Below are positions 49,601 through 61,079 of a DNA stretch of 64,000 bases, one piece after another. Below the pieces are notes generated by a model, which saw only the letters and a list, made by a program, of their open reading frames with translations, made no database searches and was not told the origin of the DNA. Within the stretch, counting starts at the first letter, position 1; every line of letters begins with the position of its first letter. The position numbers and the translations under genes are program-made. The DNA lies in the NCBI GenBank assembly GCA_023525975.1, contig CM042032.1, positions 22,326,001 through 22,390,000 on the forward strand. The letters are read 5' to 3'. Source of the DNA: Smallanthus sonchifolius (taxonomy: Eukaryota; Streptophyta; Magnoliopsida; Asterales; Asteraceae).

Positions 49601-51323
49601 AGCCGTGGTGTTCGCACTGAAAATCTGGAGACACTACTTGTACGGTACCAAGTGCACCATTTACACCGATCACAAGAGTCTTCAGCACATATTCGAGCAG
49701 AAAGAGTTGAACATGCGACAGCGTCGCTGGATCGAACTTCTAAATGATTATGATTGTGCAATCAAATACCATCCGGGCAAAGCTAACGTGGTAGCCGATG
49801 CCCTAAGCCGAAAGGAAACTAAACCCCGACGAGTTCGAGCGTTGCAACTCACTATTCATACAGGATTACCCGAACAGATCCGTAATGCCCAACTTGAAGC
49901 CTTAAAAGCAGAAAACTTATCGTTGGAATCCACTCGTGGTATGGAGAAACAACTTGAGGTTAAATCAGATGGTATTCGTTATTTCGCGGAAAGAATATGG
50001 ATACCAGTGTATGGAAACTTAAGAGATCTAGTCATGGATGAAGCTCACAAATCCCGATACTCTATCCATCCGGGATCCGACAAGATGTATCACGATCTCA
50101 AAGTTATGTATTGGTGGCCGAACATGAAAGCTGACATAGCCACGTATGTGAGCAAGTGTCTGACTTGTTCCAAGGTCAAGGTGGAGTACCAAAAACCATC
50201 CGGATTGCTTCAACAACCGGAAATCCCAATGTGGAAATGGGAGCAGATTTCCATGGACTTCATAACCAAATTACCCCGAACCCCATCTGGATGTGACACA
50301 ATCTGGGTGATAGTGGATCGTTTAACCAAATCCGCTCATTTCCTTGCTATCAAAGAGACCGACAAAATGGAAAAGTTAACTCGCCTCTATCTTAAAGAAG
50401 TAGTATCCCGACATGGAGTGCCAATCTCCATCATCTCCGACAGAGACGCCCGATTCACCTCACGTTTCTGGCAATCATTACAGAAAGCTCTAGGCACGCG
50501 CCTGGATATGAGCACAGCGTACCATCCTCAAACAGATGGCCAGAGTGAGCGTACCATTCAAACCCTAGAAGATATGCTACGAGCTTGTGTGATCGATTTT
50601 AGTAACAGTTGGGAGACTCACTTGCCTTTAGTGGAGTTCTCTTACAATAACAGCTATCATACTAGCATCAAAGCCGCACCGTTTGAGGCTTTGTATGGAC
50701 GAAAGTGTAGATCACCACTTTGTTGGGCTGAAGTTGGAGATAGCCAACTTACTGGTCCTGAACTTGTGCACGAAACCTCAGAGAAAATAGTACAAATCCG
50801 AAACCGTATGGCGGCAGCGCGTGACCGTCAAAAGAGTTATGCAGACAAGCGCAGAAAACCGCTAGAATTCCAAGTGGGCGACAAAGTTTTATTAAAAGTT
50901 TCACCTTGGAAAGGTGTGATTCGTTTTGGGAAACGAGGAAAGTTAAACCCCCGTTATGTTGGACCATTCGAGATAGTGAAAAGGATTGGTCCAGTAGCAT
51001 ATCAGTTGAACCTGCCAGATACACTCAATGGAGTGCATAATGTCTTTCATGTCTCAAACCTAAAGAAGTGCCTATCAGATGAGACTCTTATAGTTCCACT
51101 CGAGGAGTTGGAAATTGATGAACAGCTACGTTTTGTTGAGGAACCAGTTGAGATCATGGACCGAGAGGTCAAAACCCTCAAGCGCAGTAAGATACCTATT
51201 GTCAGAGTTCGCTGGAACTCGAAGCGTGGACCGGAGTTCACGTGGGAACGCGAGGATCAGATAATGAAAAAGTATCCTCACCTGTTCAAACATTCAACGG
51301 CAAACACGAAAGGTACAAACTAA
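46695..51323 (+). CDS. gag-pol: T3 gag-pol polyprotein, intact after removing one intron
   Basis: Exon 1 46695-46815 ([15 protein letters not shown]) joins exon 2 46915-51323 to give 1,509 residues. Domains in spliced numbering: gag core about 40-290; zinc knuckles [14 protein letters not shown] and [14 protein letters not shown], then a Gly/Asn-rich linker; protease FDTGADRSF (Asp 414); RT with FIDD (Asp 750); RNase [11 protein letters not shown]; integrase HHCC finger; core Asp 1155, Asp 1216 and Glu 1252 (DD35E); GPF motif (RYVGPFEI); chromodomain-like end ([18 protein letters not shown]). No stop or frameshift. Unspliced RNA could start only at the in-intron ATG 46881, giving a shorter N-terminus. 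The product would act in virus-like particles and target integration to chromatin, as in chromoviruses generally. Confidence 0.93.
46816..46914 (+). other. Candidate spliceosomal intron in T3 gag (99 bp)
   Basis: Donor AATGGAG|GTAAAT, acceptor TTTAATCCAG|GT. The unspliced frame hits a stop at 46839-46841, inside the intron. Splicing joins codons as NPNGG then QNNHQQ, in phase with the long ORF, and aligns with the continuous gag of G1 (NQGNHIEGCSYKTF). That reading-frame and homology fit is the main evidence. CCCTGAAC about 25 nt upstream of the acceptor could be the branch region. Confidence 0.75.
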
Positions 51324-51345
51324 ATTTGGAGACGAAATTTCTTTC

Positions 51346-51440
51346 AACAAGGGGATGATGTGACAACCCAAATTTTTGTTTCAAACAGCTAGCGACTTGG
51401 ATTAATTTTCGGGATGAAAATTCTTTCAACAAGGGGATGA
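51346..51440 (+). other. Duplicated polypurine tract and partial LTR-like start in T3
   Basis: TTTCAACAAGGGGATGA occurs twice, ending at 51358 and 51440, each followed by TGTGACA. The second precedes the real 3' LTR. After the first comes TGTGACAACCCAAATTTTTG, which resembles the start of a different LTR and lasts 82 bp. The second tract is the one that defines the LTR edge. Confidence 0.8.
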
Positions 51441-54119
51441 TGTGACATCCGGCAATTTCAGGTTAACTCCGTTAACTCAAACACGTTATCTCAAACAGTT
51501 ATTTCATTCAAACACGATACCACGAACAGTTATTGATTCAAACTCAGTTACCTCAAACAGTCATGCATGCATCACATTTAATTAAGATTAATTAGATGTG
51601 TCGGTTTTGCACTAACACTCACGTATCGGTAAATCGTAGAATTACCGGATCACACACGAGTCGAACCCGGAACGTTGGTGATAAGCAATAAATAATAACT
51701 CAAGCAATAAATAATTTATAATGAATATAAATTATGTGTTTTTACGTGCTACGTGAATTATCTGTGAATTACGTGAACTTTCGTTAAATCGCGTAGATTT
51801 ACCGGACTGCTTATTTATCTGCTATTTTATAAAGATTGTATTTTTATAAAATAAATTAGTTAAAGGGTTTTAATTATTAATTAGTTAAAGTTAAATTAAA
51901 AGCCCGTAATTACCCAAACCCGTTAGTAAAAGCCCGTACAAGATTTATAAAAAGATTTTTATAAAACTTTCTAACCTAAATCACTCTCTCTCTCAATCTC
52001 GCCGTCTCTCTCTCTCTCTCTCACCCTCTCTCACGAAATTGAACCTGCAACCAAGCAAGGATCGCTCATTCAAGCTTCAAACTTGGAATTAGACGCGTAT
52101 TCGGAATCCTCGTTACGTTCTAACATCCACACGTAAGTCGTTTCATCCGATTTGATTTCCTTTTGATTATTGCAGTTAGATCAGACCCTAAATCCATCCA
52201 AACATGATGATTTTCTTAATGTAGTTGCAAGCTTGATGTGTTTTTGTTAAATATTGTTGATTTATGATGTTTTGCTAAACTCTAGCGATGTATGACTGAT
52301 TAGTTGTTGATTATTGAAACTAGTAATGTTAGAATAGTGTAGAACATGATTAAAGTCGATAACTTTGCTACTGAAATCGTTGGATTGCATGAGAAACGGC
52401 TAAACCCTAATGTTTAATTTACCTTGCTGTCGAACAGGCTATTCGCGTACCGCGAAGACCCACGGGCGAGTCTTTCGCGTATCGCGAGAGACAATTTAGT
52501 CGGGCCTGATTTTTGGTCCTCTCGCGTACCGCGAAAACCCAGGTCCAATTCTCTCGCGTACCGCGAGAGACAAGTCAACCGGGCGAGTCCTGAAACCTCT
52601 CGCGTACCGCGAGGGAGACCCCTCTCCTCTCTCGCGTACCGCGAGGGACCTCTCTTAACAGAAAGTTAATTTCAATTTTCACTTTTTCACCCACTCACTC
52701 GTTTTGAATTCTATAGCTTCTTGATGATGGTTTTGTACTTGACATGACATGATAATGTGTGTAAACTTGATTGATGATTATATAACGCGCATGCTCATCA
52801 TAGGTTGCTAAAAATAGAAACTTTATCGGAACCAAGTCAAACATGCTATGTAGAATAGAATTGTTGTAGGATATGATGATTGCTATGTGCTACTTGAATT
52901 GAAACCTGCAAGCATATGATAACAATGATGTGAAACCCGAACATGGTTACTATTTATAGAAACTTACTAATTATGGAAACCTGCCATTAGTGGAAACATG
53001 CTACCTTTCTAGAACAAATAGGATTTGTTGCTACGTGCTATCGTATGATCAATTGTGTGTTATGTGTTAGTATGCAACTCAAACATTAAAACACAAACGT
53101 GTCACCAACGGGTCGTCGTGTCAAACTTGAGTCGCACTTGCAAACTATTTTCTACAACCTTTAACAACAACATTGTTTGGATATATGGGTCTATATCGAA
53201 CATCACGAACACGCACTTATAGACTACGGTTATAGGTGGCAGTTAGAAGTCCAGCAGTTGCTTCTTAGCTTTCATACTTGCATACGCACTCAGGTGAGTT
53301 TCATAACCCCTATTTTACTTGTTTTCCTTTTTGGGGGAGAAAACATGCTTTCAAACATTTCAAATATTATGGGATTCTGTATTACTGTTTTACCGCTTGC
53401 GTACTGAAAGTGCACAAACATACCAAACAAGTCCTTACATTTCGAACCGTTAGTATTGGGGAATAGCGAGGGGATTTTGAGTAGTACTACTGGGTTTTGA
53501 CAAAGCCCCACCCGAGTTAGTCGCTCTAACTATGATTGGAGGTCAACGGGTGTAAAATTTGCCTAAACATTAGCCAGTGTTCGGTAGACATGGCTGGAGG
53601 CATTCAAACATACAAACAGTCAGCTTCGGTTGCGAACACTTAAAGTAGCAATGCATTAGACTAGCTATCTATCGGTAAACAATAATTACTTTATCTGACA
53701 AACATTGAGCATGGGATGCTTGCGTTAAACAATTGGATTTACTTACATTACTTTATGAACTCACCAACCATTGTGTTGACACTTTTTAGCATGTCTTTCT
53801 CAGGTCACTAAGGTATCCAAGCACGAGCATAGGGCATGCATGGAGTCTTATCACTATCGAACATTGAATTTACGTTATTTACTTAAACTGCATGGTTTTG
53901 GGCGCTTTGTTTTGCGCAACTTACTTTTACTTGCATTGGTTTATGTTTACGCTTCCGCAACGTTTTCAAACTTGAACTTTTGTTGTCTCGTGACTATGAG
54001 CAGCATTAGTGGTTTATTTAAATTCATATAGAGTCGTTCCGTGTAACTAATGACTGAGATCCTGATGTGTCACCTTCCAAAACGGTAAAACTCCGTTAGT
54101 GGGATTTGGGGGTGTGACA
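51441..54119 (+). repeat. 3' LTR of T3 (2,679 bp)
   Basis: Nearly identical to the 5' LTR. The 3-bp length difference is explained by an extra GA near 51774 and one extra G near 52503. Palindromes are at 52440-52647 and the candidate intron at 53294-53803. Confidence 0.95.
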
Positions 54120-54528
54120 GTTGTTGTTGTTGAATCGGGGTGGTAAAAGTTATAGGTGGGTCTTGTTGAAATGGGAATGGTTGACTCTGTTGGGAAGACG
54201 ATTGACCTTGAGTCGGGTAGAAATGGCTAAATGGTGGAAAGGTTGATGCAGTTTGGTAGCTCAATGGATTTGGTGGAAGTATGCTTGTAGGAACAGTGGT
54301 ATTTGTAGGTTTGCTCTCATTTGTTATAGGACTTGATGGAATAGGAGATGTGGTGGTTGGTAGTGTTTGACCCGTAGTGAGAATGGGTGGATCCAAGATG
54401 TTTTTCGGTGTAGTAAGAGACCCAATGACTTTGTTCTCCCTATGTAAAACTCGGTTCCGGGAAAGTGTCCATTCAATTTCCGGATCAAATGCTAATGGTG
54501 ATGACTTTTTGGAGCCTCTAGTATGCAT
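54120..54528 (-). pseudogene. gag: Athila gag, N-terminal part (split by T3)
   Basis: Starts MHTRGSKKSSPLAFDPEIEW at 54528 and continues as a Pro/Thr/Ser/Gln-rich stretch. This basic start with a DPEIE-like motif is typical of Athila-type gag. The reading frame runs into the T3 insertion at 54120. Counting the 5-bp duplication once, it continues in phase at 42944 (Gln-rich, then FQYQQSPAMPF), so this part of gag was open when T3 landed. The GTTGT duplication occupies 54120-54124. Confidence 0.82.
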
Positions 54529-54621
54529 ACACCTGTAAGTACCGGCACACTAACACAACCAGCGTAAACCCAAAAATAACAAACAAAAAACTACGAAAGT
54601 TAACACACGTTGCGCACTACT

Positions 54622-54638
54622 CCCCGGCAACGGCGCAA
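54622..54638 (-). other. Athila primer-binding site (tRNA-Asp)
   Basis: On the minus strand TGCGCCGTTGCCGGGGA, which matches the tRNA-Asp-complementary TGGCGCCGTTGCCGGGGA except for one missing G. This tRNA choice is usual in the Athila/Tat lineage. Confidence 0.82.
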
Positions 54639-54644
54639 AAATTT

Positions 54645-55771
54645 GACGTGATGTCGTAGTCTCAATCAAATTTAAACCAATTACAACTAAATAGCTAGCG
54701 GTAAGTGGGTATCGAACACGAGGAGTTTGTGGAAAATGTGTTTATTATGTAGTTTTGGATTTAACTAACTTAAACTAAATTGCAAGAAATGTAAATTCAC
54801 GATTTTGATTGTTTGGTTTCAACAACTAAGATTAACTAAATAAATTGCAAATCAAAAATTAGCTTTGTAAACAGTTTAGGTCAAAGCGATCATCATATGT
54901 TTCCGGTTTCAATTGACATTCGTGTTTAAATCCAACTAGAAAGAATCACATAGACATGATTCATGTGTGACAACTTGTTTGTGATAAAAGGGAACTAAGT
55001 ACTCGAATTATGAAAATGCGAGGTTGTTACCTGATGACCAATTAATCAATATCCAACCCTAATCCCTCCTGTGATATCTCGATTGTCAACGACACCAAGA
55101 ACGTACGATTTAGATTATGATCAAAACATCAATCAACAATTTACAAACAAACAAACATTGCAAGTCTATTATTCTAGAAATACGGATAAAAACACAAATG
55201 TCTTAGACAAACCTTCAACCTAGGATGAACACCACAAGTTTAGCCACGCATGCCTTGGTGCATCATCATCAAACAAAAGTTAATGTTCATATGAATCAAA
55301 ACACAAACCCAATGATTAGAGATTGTTTTGAACCCAAGAAGTCTCCAATTTTCGCCCAAAAAAGCTCTGCAAAACGTCTCCAATCTCAGAATATCAAAAG
55401 CCCCTTGGAAAATTGGTTTTTATTGGCAGTTACACTTTCTGCGTCAATGTCTACCGTAAACTACGGTAGCTACCGTAACTTACGGTAGATATTAAGTTGT
55501 TACGCTGAGTTCCTACTGCCTTACGGTGGGGGACAAGTCTTCAGTGGTCTACCGTAGCTTACGGTAGCTACCGTAAGCTACGGTAGAGTCTGGGCAAAAC
55601 ATCCACTCGATTAGCTTATTCCCAAAGCTGCATTTCCCACTCCTTTTAAGCCCCGAACATACCTGAGACATACGCAACTGTAGTTATCTAATTCAAGATA
55701 GTTACATGATCAAATGTGGGATTAAATTATCTTTTAACATACTTAAAGGTTGTCCCGTGAGCCACCCGTCA
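54645..55771 (-). repeat. 5' LTR of Athila (1,127 bp)
   Basis: Pairs with 34551-35702; palindromes at 55451-55488 and 55549-55586; followed on the right by target duplication ATGCT at 55772-55776. Confidence 0.92.
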
Positions 55772-55776
55772 ATGCT

Positions 55777-56102
55777 AAATCCTTTGTATGCAAATAGAAA
55801 CTTGAGATTCCAAAAGTTGGGATTTCAAAAGATTCTTTTCAAGTGGTTAAATTGTCTAGACCTTAAAGAAGAAGAAGAAACAGAAGATTAAAGAAAATTT
55901 TGGAAACATCTGAATCTGACAATAATATATCAAATAATGTTTTACAAAATAATAAAATTGGTTCTTCTTTGAAAAGGTCTAATTTCAAACTTCTGTTTCA
56001 AACATGAATGATAAGATTGATTGTAAATTACAAGAAGTTGTTTATTTTAATCAATCTGGACGACCCAAGACCACGATGGCTTGGGTTCCTATTTCTAACT
56101 GA
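55777..56102 (+). pseudogene. gag: Copia C gag, 3' end (after Athila)
   Basis: Resumes with codons for AKSFVC-like residues in a drifted frame, then the RRRRNRRLKKIL-type basic patch, SESDNNISNNV and RPKTTMAWVPISN. It ends at the family-wide TGA 56100-56102. Frameshifts near 55790, 55870 and 55980 break the frame. Confidence 0.8.
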
Positions 56103-56120
56103 TTCTCGTTGTTTATGTAG

Positions 56121-59100
56121 GGAAAACCAAGGAGGACTATCAACAATACATGGTATGTGGATAGTGGTTGCTCTCGACATATGACAGGGAATGTTAGATT
56201 GCTTGAAGATGTCAAACAAATTGATGGTGGTTATGTCGCTTTTGCGGGTAATAAAGGCGGGTACATAACTGGACAGGGAACGTTAAAGAATGACAAAGTC
56301 AAATTTGAAAAGGTGAATTATGTTGAGCAGCTGGAACACAATCTTTTAAGCGTATCATAAGTCTGTGACAAGAAGTTTTCGTTCCATATCAACGATATTG
56401 AATGCTATATTCTGAAACCGGGATTTGTGATTCCTGATGAATGGATTCTCATGAAGGCTCCGAGGAGAAATGACACGTATGTCCTTGACATGAGTGTCGC
56501 CACTACAACGGATTCAATTCCAGGATGTTTACTCTCCAAGGCGTCGGAATCTGATTCAATATTATGGCGCAGGAAGCTAGCTCACATTACCTTTAGGAAG
56601 ATGAACTACATTGTTAGGAATGATCTTGTTCTTGGTATTCCGAAAATGAAATTCTCAGTTCCAGATGATTGTATTCCGTGCAAGAAGGGGAAGCAAAGAA
56701 GGAAATCTCACAAATCTAAATCGACGAATTCTATCGTAACTCCTTTGGAGTTGCTGCATATGGATTTGTTCGGTCCTATCAGTATCAGGAGCATCGGTGG
56801 GAAATCGTATTGCTTGGTAGTAACTGATGATTACTCCAGATTTTCATGGGTTAAGTTTCTTTCTTCTAAAGCTGAAACAACTGAGTTGGTGCAATACTTA
56901 ATCCTGGGTTTGTAGAATTTATTCAATCTGAAAGTCAGAAGAATCAGGAGTGACAATGGCAGCGAATTTAAGAATAGCAAAATGGGCTTATTCTGTCTAC
57001 AAAGAGGAATTCATCATGAAATCAGTGCGCCATATGTTCCTCAACAAAACGGTGTCGCTGAACGAAAAAACAGGACTTTAGTCGAAACGGCTCGCACAAT
57101 GCTTGCAGATTCTAAGCTTCCAGTCACCTTTTGGGCTGAAGCTGTGAATACTGCGTGTCACGTTTTGAACAGGGTCTTGACCGTCAAGCGACATAACAAG
57201 ACTTGCTATGAATTGCTGAATAATCGAAAGCCGAATCTGGATTATTTACTACCTTTTGGTAATCCTTGCACCCTATTGAAAGTTCGAGATGTCCCAACTA
57301 AATTCAGTGCGAAGACTATTGAAGGGATTTTTCTAGGGTATGCGGAAAATTCGACAACCAAGAGGGTTTACAACAAAGAGATGCGCCAAGTTGAAGAATG
57401 GTTTCATATTGACTGTTCAAATCGGCCTTTACCACAAATAGCGATTGGTCCGGATTGGGCGTTTGATTATGAAAACTTATTCAAGTCTTTTCATTTACCT
57501 TCTGATATCTCTGATGAAGATGCTGCTGTTCTTTATGATTCTTGTCAGGATGCACATCACAATGGATTTCTACCAAATGCAGTTCCAAATTCATCAATTC
57601 CATCTACTTCTGCTCCCGATCCTAATGTTGCTTCTTGTTCAGGTCCACAAGATTCAGAGAGTGAGGAGGATAATGCTATTTTTCAAGATTCTTCTGCTGA
57701 TCCATTGTTAGGTGATGATCTATTACCTTCGACACAGGCTCAGGGGGAGATTCCTACAAATTTAGACTCGGAAATTCCAATTACTCAATATTATTCTTAT
57801 CAATCTGACTCTACTCAAGTTGACGTGTTGCCGGTTCCTGAGGTCGCATCCATCAAAGAACTCAAAGATCATCCGGTGACAAATATAATTGGAAATTTAC
57901 AGGATGGAGTGAAAACACGTTCTCTTGTTGACAATACTTGTTTGTATACTTGCATTAAAGATTCTGGTGTTCTTGATGATTGCTCACATTCTTGCTTTAT
58001 TTCACAGGTTGAACCCAAGAATGTTGAGATGGCTTTAAATGACAACAACTGGATAGAAACTATGCAGGAAGAACTTGCTCAATTTGACAAACTTAAGGTT
58101 TGGAATCTTGTTGATCTTCCGAAGGGTGCGTATCCGATAGGAACAAAATGGGTGTTTAAATGTAAGAAAGACGATCGAGGTGTCGTGGTACGCAACAAGG
58201 CAAGATTAGTTGTCCAGGGCTTCAATCAACAGGAAGGAATTGATTACACCGAGGTTTATGCGCCGGGTGCGAGGCTCGAAGCTATAAGGCTATTTCTAGA
58301 TTTTGCTTCTTTTAAAGGTTTTAAGGTGTTTCAATTAGACGTCAAAAGTGCATTTTTATATGGAAAGGTCAAGGAGGAAGTCTAGGTTTTTCAGCCGCCG
58401 GGGTTTGAAGATCCACTGAATCCGAATATGGTTTTCAAGCTTGATAAGGCTCTCTATGGTCTTCATCAGGCTCCTTGTGCGTGGTATGAAACATTATCCA
58501 CATATCTTTTGGCAAATGACTTTGTTCGTGGAAAGATAGACTCGACCTTATTCATAAAGAAATCAGGGGGAGATTACCTACTGGTGTAGATTTATGTGGA
58601 TGATATTATTTTTGTCTCGACAAATGAAGGGTTATGCAAAGACTTTGAGGGTGTTATGAAGTCGAAATTTGAAATGTCTGCTATGGGAGAGTTATCGTTT
58701 TTCTTAGGTTTACAAGTAAATCAAAAGGAAGATGGTTTCTTTATTCATCAGTCCAAGTATGTCAAAGACATCTTGAGCCGGTTCAAGATGGAGGACTGTA
58801 CCCCAAACGATACTCCAATTCCGGTCAATCATAAGTTGAATTCTGACCCAGAAGGAAAAGATGTGGATTGTCGACTTTACAGAGCTATGATTGGATCCCT
58901 CATGTACTTAACCGCTTCAAGGCTAGATATAATGTTCGCCGTGTGTATCTGTTCCAAATTTCAGGCAAAGCCAAAAGAATCTCACTTAATTGCTGTGAAA
59001 AGAATCTTTCGGTATTTAAAAGGAAAACAACGTTTAGGGCTATGGTATCCTCATGGTTCTAACTTTGATTTCAATGCATATACTGATTCTGATTTTGGTG

Positions 59101-59537
59101 GTTGTTGTCTGGACAGGAAATCTACAACAGGTGGTTGCCAGTTCTTAGGAAATCGACTTGTATCCTGGCAATGCAAAAAGCAAACCACAGTCTCGATTTC
59201 TACATGCGAAGCAGAATATATCGCTGCTGCGAGTTGTTGTTCGTAGATCCTGTGGATACAACAGCAATTGAGAGATTACGGTTTGAATTTCACAGGAACC
59301 CCCATGCTTATCGATAATAATGCTACTATGTCTATAACTAATAATCCTGTTAAACATAGTAAAACTAAGCACATCGAAATTCGATATCATTTTATACGTG
59401 ATTGTGCAGAGAAAAGGTTGATTGAGCTGGTCAAGGTACACACTGAAGATAATTTTGTTGATTTGTTTACCAAGGCATTTGATCGTACCAGGTTTGAATT
59501 CCTAATTAAAATGATTGGAATGATCAATCCTGAATAA
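56121..59537 (+). pseudogene. pol: Copia C pol, broken
   Basis: Follows the conserved TAG 56118-56120. Protease VDSGCSRHMTG is at 56157. Pre-integrase region (KLAHITFRKMNY, CIPCKKGK); here the usual HRK is RRK. The integrase core retains HMDLFGP, RSDNGSEF and NGVAERKNRT. RT has YVDDIIFVS and RNase H ends MINPE. Premature stops are TAA 56358-56360 (Gln), TAG 56913-56915 (Glu), TAG 58383-58385 (Tyr), TAG 58587-58589 (Gln, in front of YVDD) and TAG 59244-59246 (Gln). Otherwise the frame is nearly continuous. AGGGGGAG motifs are at 57742 and 58565. Confidence 0.9.
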
Positions 59538-61079
59538 AAGCTTTTCAAAATCAGAATTTCATGGAAAATTTTGTTTAAGTTCTTTTATTGCTTTATTACA
59601 TTTCTGCATTTACATTTTCAGTCAAAAATATTAATTTATAAAAAGTCAAAACAAATTAAAAAATATAAAATTTGACATCATTTGAGGTTAGAGAAGAAAT
59701 GATAGTACATCAGTGATTAGTTCATTTCACACGACCTTAGTAGACCTTGATTTATGATTGATTAAAATAAGTTGTTTTGATCTAAATTTCAAAGTCTGCA
59801 TAAATAAGAAATGATAGTGTTGTGAATGCTCTATTCTTGATAATTTGTTTTAAAATTTGTGTATAAAATTTGAAACTTGAATTGTTAATAGGCTAAAAGC
59901 GTTTTGAAACTAATAGTAGTGTGAAAATTAAATATAATATGATTACATCTGTGATTTAAATCCATTATATGCCTGGGTGTGTGTGTAAAAGATCATTATC
60001 AGATAAAGATTATCTGGTTTTAAAGAATTTCATGAGACCAATATCGAATTATATCTTTAGCACAAATCTATTTCAGTTCACTTCACTGCCCATGCCCAGA
60101 AAAACATGCAAGGTGTTGTTGAACTAAGATATGCTTTCAAAATCTGTTGAAACATATATTCGCCCTTGGATCAGTTAGATACATCATCTAGTCTGATTCC
60201 ATTGAATTTTATCCAGATAATAGTTGGATCCTCCTACCTGAATCTGTTGATTCTCATTAAACAGCCAATCCATTAGAATCTTCTGATTCTGAATCATCAT
60301 GATTCTTATATCCTTTGGGATCTGCTTTTATACTTGTGCTAAAAGAGATAATTTCATCTTGGAAATTGATCTAATCTTAACATTAACTGTATATGTCTTG
60401 AAGATAGTGCAATTTATATTTCTGTTTGGCATATATGTGGGGTACACGATGTTTTTCATCTAAATGGTACTAAATCACATGAATTTGGAGAATAAACGTT
60501 TATAGTTTCAAATAATATAATATTGACAAATTTAAGAATTTCATGCTTTATATTTCAAATTCGGTATAAATAAAAGAGCATTTTATAACCTGATCTTATT
60601 TACTTTGAAATTTATCGCGTATCATTTCAAATATTATTCAAATTGAATGAGTTTCAAAATGAAAAAGATGCAAAGTGCACAAAATTGAGTTGAATGGTTT
60701 CATACTATAGGTTACCCTTTGTTATTGATAAAATGTGTGATAAATTAATTGAATACTGATATGATCTTCTTGCTCATAATGTTAAAATCCAAAAATATGT
60801 GTTTCTGTTTGTACAGATAAAATACAAAAATATGTGATTTCAGTTTATTCAGATAAAATTCAAAAATATGTGATTCCGTTTGTACAGATAAAATCCAAAA
60901 ATATGTGATTCCGTTTGTATAGATAAAACTCAAAAAGATTTTGTTTTTTATTTTCCATGAAAATTCTAAACTTTTATTAAAATTGTTCGGGATTGGATCG
61001 AATATGTGTTGCTGACTGAAGTTCAAGATTCGACAGGTTGAAGTTGTTAAAATTTTTGTTCAAGGCAAAAAGGTTGAAA
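59538..61079 (+). other. Conserved spacer after Copia C pol, with 35-bp tandem repeat
   Basis: No gene is seen. Colinear with 16991-18481 of copy A. At 60784-60946 a 35-36-bp unit (AAAATCCAAAAATATGTGAT plus TCCGTTTGTACAGAT) is repeated four times with a partial fifth; copy A has three. Confidence 0.75.

Larger units (their letters stand above)
42950..54119 (+). mobile_element. Young, apparently intact chromovirus T3 (Tekay/Del-like)
   Basis: 11,170 bp with 2,676- and 2,679-bp LTRs, perfect 5-bp target duplication, initiator tRNA-Met primer site, an extra ORF before gag, a gag-pol frame with all catalytic motifs, and a polypurine tract. By eye the LTRs differ by about six substitutions and two short indels (0.2%). 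With commonly used plant LTR rates of order 1e-8 per site per year this suggests roughly 0.1 million years; this is inference. It is inserted in gag of the Athila element. Nothing visible prevents it from being a mobile or very recently mobile copy. Confidence 0.93.
34551..55771 (-). mobile_element. Athila-like Ty3/gypsy element, split by T3, integrase missing
   Basis: Minus-strand element of about 10.0 kb once T3 is subtracted. LTRs 54645-55771 (5') and 34551-35702 (3') start TGACGGGTGG and end CACGTCA on the minus strand. The primer site is complementary to tRNA-Asp and the polypurine tract is AAGTGTGGGGATG. Gag, protease, RT and RNase H are of Athila type (FPLPFIDQ, FIDDFSIFG), followed by a further ORF in the env position. 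No integrase is present. By eye the LTRs differ at roughly 25 substitutions plus a 25-bp indel, about ten times the T3 divergence, as the nesting requires. Confidence 0.88.
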
